A DNA stretch of 8,989 bases from the NCBI GenBank assembly GCA_934402125.1, contig CAKRTY010000044.1, positions 1-8,989 of the forward strand. Reading direction: 5' to 3'. The notes under the pieces were generated by a model that was not told the origin of the DNA, ran no database searches, and saw only the letters and a program-made list of their open reading frames with translations. Both the position numbers and the translations under genes were made by a program. Of the stretch, positions 5,840 to 8,989 are shown piece by piece. This DNA is from an uncultured Anaerosacchariphilus sp. (lineage in GTDB: Bacteria > Bacillota > Clostridia > Lachnospirales > Lachnospiraceae). The first letter of the stretch is position 1, and each line of letters opens with the position of its first letter.

Positions 5840-7105
5840 TTATTCCGTAGCCTGAAGCTGGGACATGATTTTCTGGGTTACGGCTTCTACCTCCGTATCT
5901 ACGTCGTTGCCCTTCCAGATATTCGCGAAGGCGATTTCCATTTCAATCCAGTAATTGCTTAAATCTGTAAGCTTCGGAACCTCTACGGAATTCTCGTACT
6001 GGTCAAGCAGAACAGAAATCTCCGGGTTCTCGTACTGGACGCCCAGACGCACCGGCATTTTATTGGACAGGGCGTACAGCTCCTCTGCCTTATCATAGGT
6101 CAGAAAACGGGCAAATTTCTTCGCCGTATCCCGCTCCCGGGAGTAGGCGTTGACCACCACCGAGTTGGTAACGGACAGTCCCTTGGTGGGCAGCTCGGCC
6201 GTCAGGTTCGGCACCTGGGCGATCCCGTAGAAGTCCCCCTGATCTGCCGCGTCCAGTCTGGCTATGGCGTCGGTCTTGGCTATGGTATAGACGGTCTTGC
6301 CGTCGATGAACTCCTGCAGCACACGGTCTGTGGTAACCTCGTCCGCGTCAATGGCAAAGAAGGCGTTCAGGCTCTGGTAATAGGCCAGGCAGTCCTTCAC
6401 TTCCTCCGCGTCCAGCTCCACCTGGGCCGGATCGTCTCCGGTCTCACCGCCCAGATTCACATAGTTGGAGATAAAGAAGAAGTTGGAGAAAATATCCGCT
6501 ACGTTCCATTTAAAGATATTTTCCACCTTTTCCGTGGCCTCGCTGGCCTCGTAATTGTCCGCGTAATCCAGAATCTCATCAATGGAGGACGGCGCGCTGT
6601 CCACGTAATTCTTATTGTACAGAAGACAGCAGGTTTCAAAATAAAAGGGATAGGCCATCAGCTTTCCGCCGCAGGTGGCCGCGTCGATGGCCTTCGCCGG
6701 GAAGTCCTTCAAAAGCTCCCGTTCCGTGAAGCTGTCATTTTCCACCGTCAGGCCCGCCAGGCGCGCCTTTTCCAGCAGCTCGCTGGATGTGATAAAGAGA
6801 TCCGGGCCGCCCAGATCCGAGATACTGGCCGTATTGATATGCTCGATATAATCCACCGCCGTCACCAGCTTCAGGGTTACATCCACGCCGTACTGCTCCT
6901 GAAAATCCGCCGCGGCCCCTACCAGATAGCTGTTCAGCTTCTCATCGGTGTACCACAGGGTCAGGTTCTTCTGCTCCGCGTCCTGCCCGGCGTCTGCCGC
7001 CTCCTTCTGCTTCTGATGATAAGAAAATGCCACCTGGCCCATCTGCGCGAATATCAGCAGCACCACCAGGATCGCAATCGCTCTGCGGTAAATCGTATGT
7101 CTCAT
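5840..7105 (-). CDS. MalE-like extracellular solute-binding protein (family 1), orphan
   Basis: 421 residues resembling carbohydrate-type ABC binding proteins. The N-terminus has basic residues and a hydrophobic segment (about 7-28) with no Cys, so it is either a cleaved signal peptide or a membrane anchor, not a lipoprotein. Family features in order: LTLWYTDEKL (48-57), DFQEQYGVDV (67-76), GGPDLFI (99-105), a MalE-like GGKLMAYPFYFETCCLLYNK (146-165), a FIDGKTVYTI segment (266-275), GDFYGIAQVPNL (290-301), and GLSVTNSVVVNAYSRERDTAKKF (309-331). Cys145, Cys159, Cys160 and Cys239 are unusual for an exported protein. ATG at 7105 lies 12 nt after argD, with AGGA 10 nt upstream, suggesting co-transcription with the arginine genes. 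No permease or ATPase gene is adjacent in the window. The ligand is unknown: the family suggests a sugar, the context might suggest otherwise. Confidence 0.88.
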   Translation of the reverse strand: MRHTIYRRAIAILVVLLIFAQMGQVAFSYHQKQKEAADAGQDAEQKNLTLWYTDEKLNSYLVGAAADFQEQYGVDVTLKLVTAVDYIEHINTASISDLGGPDLFITSSELLEKARLAGLTVENDSFTERELLKDFPAKAIDAATCGGKLMAYPFYFETCCLLYNKNYVDSAPSSIDEILDYADNYEASEATEKVENIFKWNVADIFSNFFFISNYVNLGGETGDDPAQVELDAEEVKDCLAYYQSLNAFFAIDADEVTTDRVLQEFIDGKTVYTIAKTDAIARLDAADQGDFYGIAQVPNLTAELPTKGLSVTNSVVVNAYSRERDTAKKFARFLTYDKAEELYALSNKMPVRLGVQYENPEISVLLDQYENSVEVPKLTDLSNYWIEMEIAFANIWKGNDVDTEVEAVTQKIMSQLQATE

Positions 7106-7117
7106 GTGTGTAAAATC

Positions 7118-8320
7118 CTAACCTTTCGTCAAAGCCCTCTCAAGCTTCTCAACCATTTCATCTACATGGTCTTCTGTGATGACAAGAGGCGGAACCAGAC
7201 GCAGCACGTCGCTTCCGGCCGTAATCACAAGGAGACCCTCATCCATAGATTTTAACACAACTTCTCCCACAGGTCTACCCTGAATCACAAGTCCCTGCAT
7301 CAGGCCTTTTCCTCTGCGGGCCGCAATGCAGTCAAACTGATCCACCAGGGCGTCCAGCTTTTTCTCCAGATAAGCGCCGACCTTCTGCGCATGCTCTACG
7401 ATATTGTCCTGCTCAAAGATATCCAGCACCTTTGACACAGCCGCACAGACAAAGGGATTGCCGCCGTAGGTGGTGCCGTGATCTCCAGGTACCAGGGATC
7501 CCATGGCCGCTTTTTCGTTCAGTACAAAGGCTCCCACCGGAACGCCGCAGCCTAACGCCTTGGCGCAGGTCATGATATCGGGCTGCACGCCGTACTCCTG
7601 CCATGCGAACAGATGTCCGCTGCGTCCCATGCCGCACTGGATCTCGTCCAGAATCAAGAGTGCGTCATGCTCCTCGCAGAGAGCCTTCACACCCTTTAAG
7701 AATTCCTCGGTGGCCGGATAGATACCGCCCTCTCCCTGGATCGTCTCCAGAATTACCGCGCAGGTGCGGTCATTAAACTGGGCCTTTACGCTCTCCAGAT
7801 CGTTGTAATCCGCAAAGCGGATCCCGCCGATCAGCGGGCGGAAGGGAATCTGGTATTTTTCATTTCCGGTGACGGAAAGGGCTCCCATGCTCCGTCCATG
7901 GAAGGAATGGTTCATGGCAATGATCTCGTGATCGTTTCTGCCGTCCTTTTGCCAGGCATATTTGCGGGCCGCCTTCAGGGCTCCCTCGATGGCCTCGGTG
8001 CCGCTGTTGGTGAAAAATACGCGGCTCATGCCGCTCATACGCACCAGCTTCTCTGCCGCCTCTGCCGCCGGCTCATTGTAATAGAGATTGGAGGTATGCA
8101 AAAGCTTATCCACCTGGGCCTTCAGGGCTTCGTCATAGCCGGGATAATGATAGCCCAGGGCCTGTACGGCGATTCCTGCGGCAAAATCCAGGTACTGCTT
8201 TCCCTCTGTGTCATAGAGATACACGCCCTCTCCATGATCCAGTACAATCTGATAGCGGTTATAGGTATGGAGCACGCTCTCCTCTGCTTCTTTGATAATA
8301 GCCTCTTTATTTTCCTTCAT
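7118..8320 (-). CDS. argD: Acetylornithine aminotransferase
   Basis: PLP enzyme of class III that makes N-acetylornithine from N-acetylglutamate 5-semialdehyde, using glutamate as amino donor; cytoplasmic arginine biosynthesis. 400 residues, the usual family length. Visible motifs: [13 protein letters not shown] (45-57), [15 protein letters not shown] (105-119) for the PLP phosphate, [12 protein letters not shown] (192-203), [15 protein letters not shown] (221-235) with Asp225 contacting the pyridine nitrogen, Lys254 in [15 protein letters not shown] as Schiff-base lysine, and GTTYGGNPF (282-290). The start is ATG 8320 (MKENKEAI). The frame is open upstream to 8452, but that extension lies inside argB and looks non-coding. 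GAGG 9 nt before 8320 supports this. The first 14 nt overlap the end of argB, implying translational coupling. ArgD can also act in lysine synthesis; the argB neighbour favours arginine. Confidence 0.95.
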   Translation of the reverse strand: MKENKEAIIKEAEESVLHTYNRYQIVLDHGEGVYLYDTEGKQYLDFAAGIAVQALGYHYPGYDEALKAQVDKLLHTSNLYYNEPAAEAAEKLVRMSGMSRVFFTNSGTEAIEGALKAARKYAWQKDGRNDHEIIAMNHSFHGRSMGALSVTGNEKYQIPFRPLIGGIRFADYNDLESVKAQFNDRTCAVILETIQGEGGIYPATEEFLKGVKALCEEHDALLILDEIQCGMGRSGHLFAWQEYGVQPDIMTCAKALGCGVPVGAFVLNEKAAMGSLVPGDHGTTYGGNPFVCAAVSKVLDIFEQDNIVEHAQKVGAYLEKKLDALVDQFDCIAARRGKGLMQGLVIQGRPVGEVVLKSMDEGLLVITAGSDVLRLVPPLVITEDHVDEMVEKLERALTKG

Positions 8321-8989
8321 AATACTGTTCCTCTCCCTCGCCCAGAATGGCGGTTCCGATTCCTTTATTGGTAAAGATTTCCAAAAGCAGGCAGTGGGCC
8401 ATGCGGCCGTCCAGGATATGCACCCGGGATACACCGTTTTCAACCGCGTCAATGCAGTTCTGGAGCTTCGGAAGCATTCCGCCGCCGATATTGCCGTCTG
8501 CCATCAGCTGCCGGGCCTCTTTTACATGAAGCTCGGAAATCAGGGTCTTCGGATCCTCCGGATCCCTGCGGACGCCCTCGATATCGGTCAGAAAGGCCAG
8601 CTTCTCCGCATGGACCGCCCGGGCAATAGCGCAGGCTGCGTCATCCGCGTTGATGTTGTAGGTATTGAAGTCCTTATCCAGGCCAACCGGGCACACGATG
8701 GGCAGGAAATCCTTCTCCAGCAGATCGTAAAGAAGCTGGGGATCTACCTCCGTTATCTCACCTACAAAGCCGATGTCCTCGCCCTTGGAGTATTTCTTCT
8801 CCACCTTCAGGAGGCCGCCGTCCTTACCGCTGATGCTCACTGCCTTGACGCCCAGCTCCTCCACCAGCTGCACCAGGCTTTTTCCAACTTTTCCCAGTAC
8901 CATTTCCGCGATTTCCATGGTTTCCTGATCCGTAACCCGCAGGCCGTTGATGAATTTGGGCTCCATGCCGACCTTGCCCACCCAGCGGC
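8307..8989 (-). CDS. argB: Acetylglutamate kinase (5' part off window)
   Basis: Phosphorylates N-acetyl-L-glutamate with ATP, the second step of arginine biosynthesis. The frame is open to the window edge and encodes 226 complete codons; about 70 N-terminal residues are missing compared with the usual near-300, including the glycine-rich start of the kinase fold. Present, in order: [20 protein letters not shown] at the edge, the segment [15 protein letters not shown], the [13 protein letters not shown] motif typical of amino-acid kinases, GGMLPKL with the phosphate-contacting Lys, and the terminal [20 protein letters not shown]. The GTG at 8981 is an internal codon, not a start. The C-terminus overlaps argD by 14 nt. 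Whether it belongs to the arginine-feedback-inhibited class cannot be judged because the N-terminal helix is outside the window. Confidence 0.95.
   Translation of the reverse strand, partial: RWVGKVGMEPKFINGLRVTDQETMEIAEMVLGKVGKSLVQLVEELGVKAVSISGKDGGLLKVEKKYSKGEDIGFVGEITEVDPQLLYDLLEKDFLPIVCPVGLDKDFNTYNINADDAACAIARAVHAEKLAFLTDIEGVRRDPEDPKTLISELHVKEARQLMADGNIGGGMLPKLQNCIDAVENGVSRVHILDGRMAHCLLLEIFTNKGIGTAILGEGEEQYYEGK

Noticed and set aside
8321..8452. Upstream extension of argD by 44 residues
   Set aside because: It lies inside argB in another frame, has a Trp/Pro/Cys-rich sequence unlike ArgD, and a good ribosome-binding site precedes the ATG at 8320.
8979..8981. GTG as a start codon for argB
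   Set aside because: The reading frame continues upstream to the window edge, and known family members have about 70 more residues before this point, so it is an internal valine.

Overview
The window is an ordinary, gene-dense stretch of a Firmicutes chromosome. All genes lie on the minus strand, so the genetic order runs from high to low coordinates. Moderately high G+C, Shine-Dalgarno sites of the AGGAGG type, a GerM-type sporulation lipoprotein and the protein families present suggest a spore-forming Clostridia, probably Lachnospiraceae. The family is my inference from protein style, not from a marker gene. I see no tRNA, rRNA, CRISPR array, insertion sequence or phage gene, and no gene-free stretch over 100 bases.

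Region 1 (8989 to about 5840) is the end of an arginine-biosynthesis operon. It holds argB (N-acetylglutamate kinase, 5' part off the window), then argD (acetylornithine aminotransferase), which overlaps argB by 14 nt. A MalE-type solute-binding protein starts 12 nt after argD. No permease or ATPase genes accompany it here.

Region 2 (about 5820 to 5334) is a small five-helix DMT/DUF606 transporter. Its ribosome-binding site and start codon lie inside a large, nearly perfect hairpin (19-nt arms, one mismatch). The hairpin is followed directly by a run of six T, so it also looks like an intrinsic terminator for the arginine/binding-protein transcript.

Region 3 (about 5330 to 1) is a tight five-gene block preceded by a candidate promoter: comEA (DNA-binding competence lipoprotein), an OmpR/PhoB-type response regulator, a membrane histidine kinase, a two-domain GerMN lipoprotein, and comEC (DNA-uptake channel, 3' end off the window). 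Gaps are 34, about 7, 15 and 3 nt. The two DNA-uptake genes therefore bracket a two-component system and its lipoprotein. The order regulator-kinase-GerMN lipoprotein resembles actinobacterial mtrA-mtrB-lpqB.

The points most worth a second look are the start-codon hairpin/terminator at 5751-5817, the kinase start (the membrane anchor needs a non-ATG start, probably ATT at 3938), and the regulator-kinase-GerMN cassette inside a competence operon.
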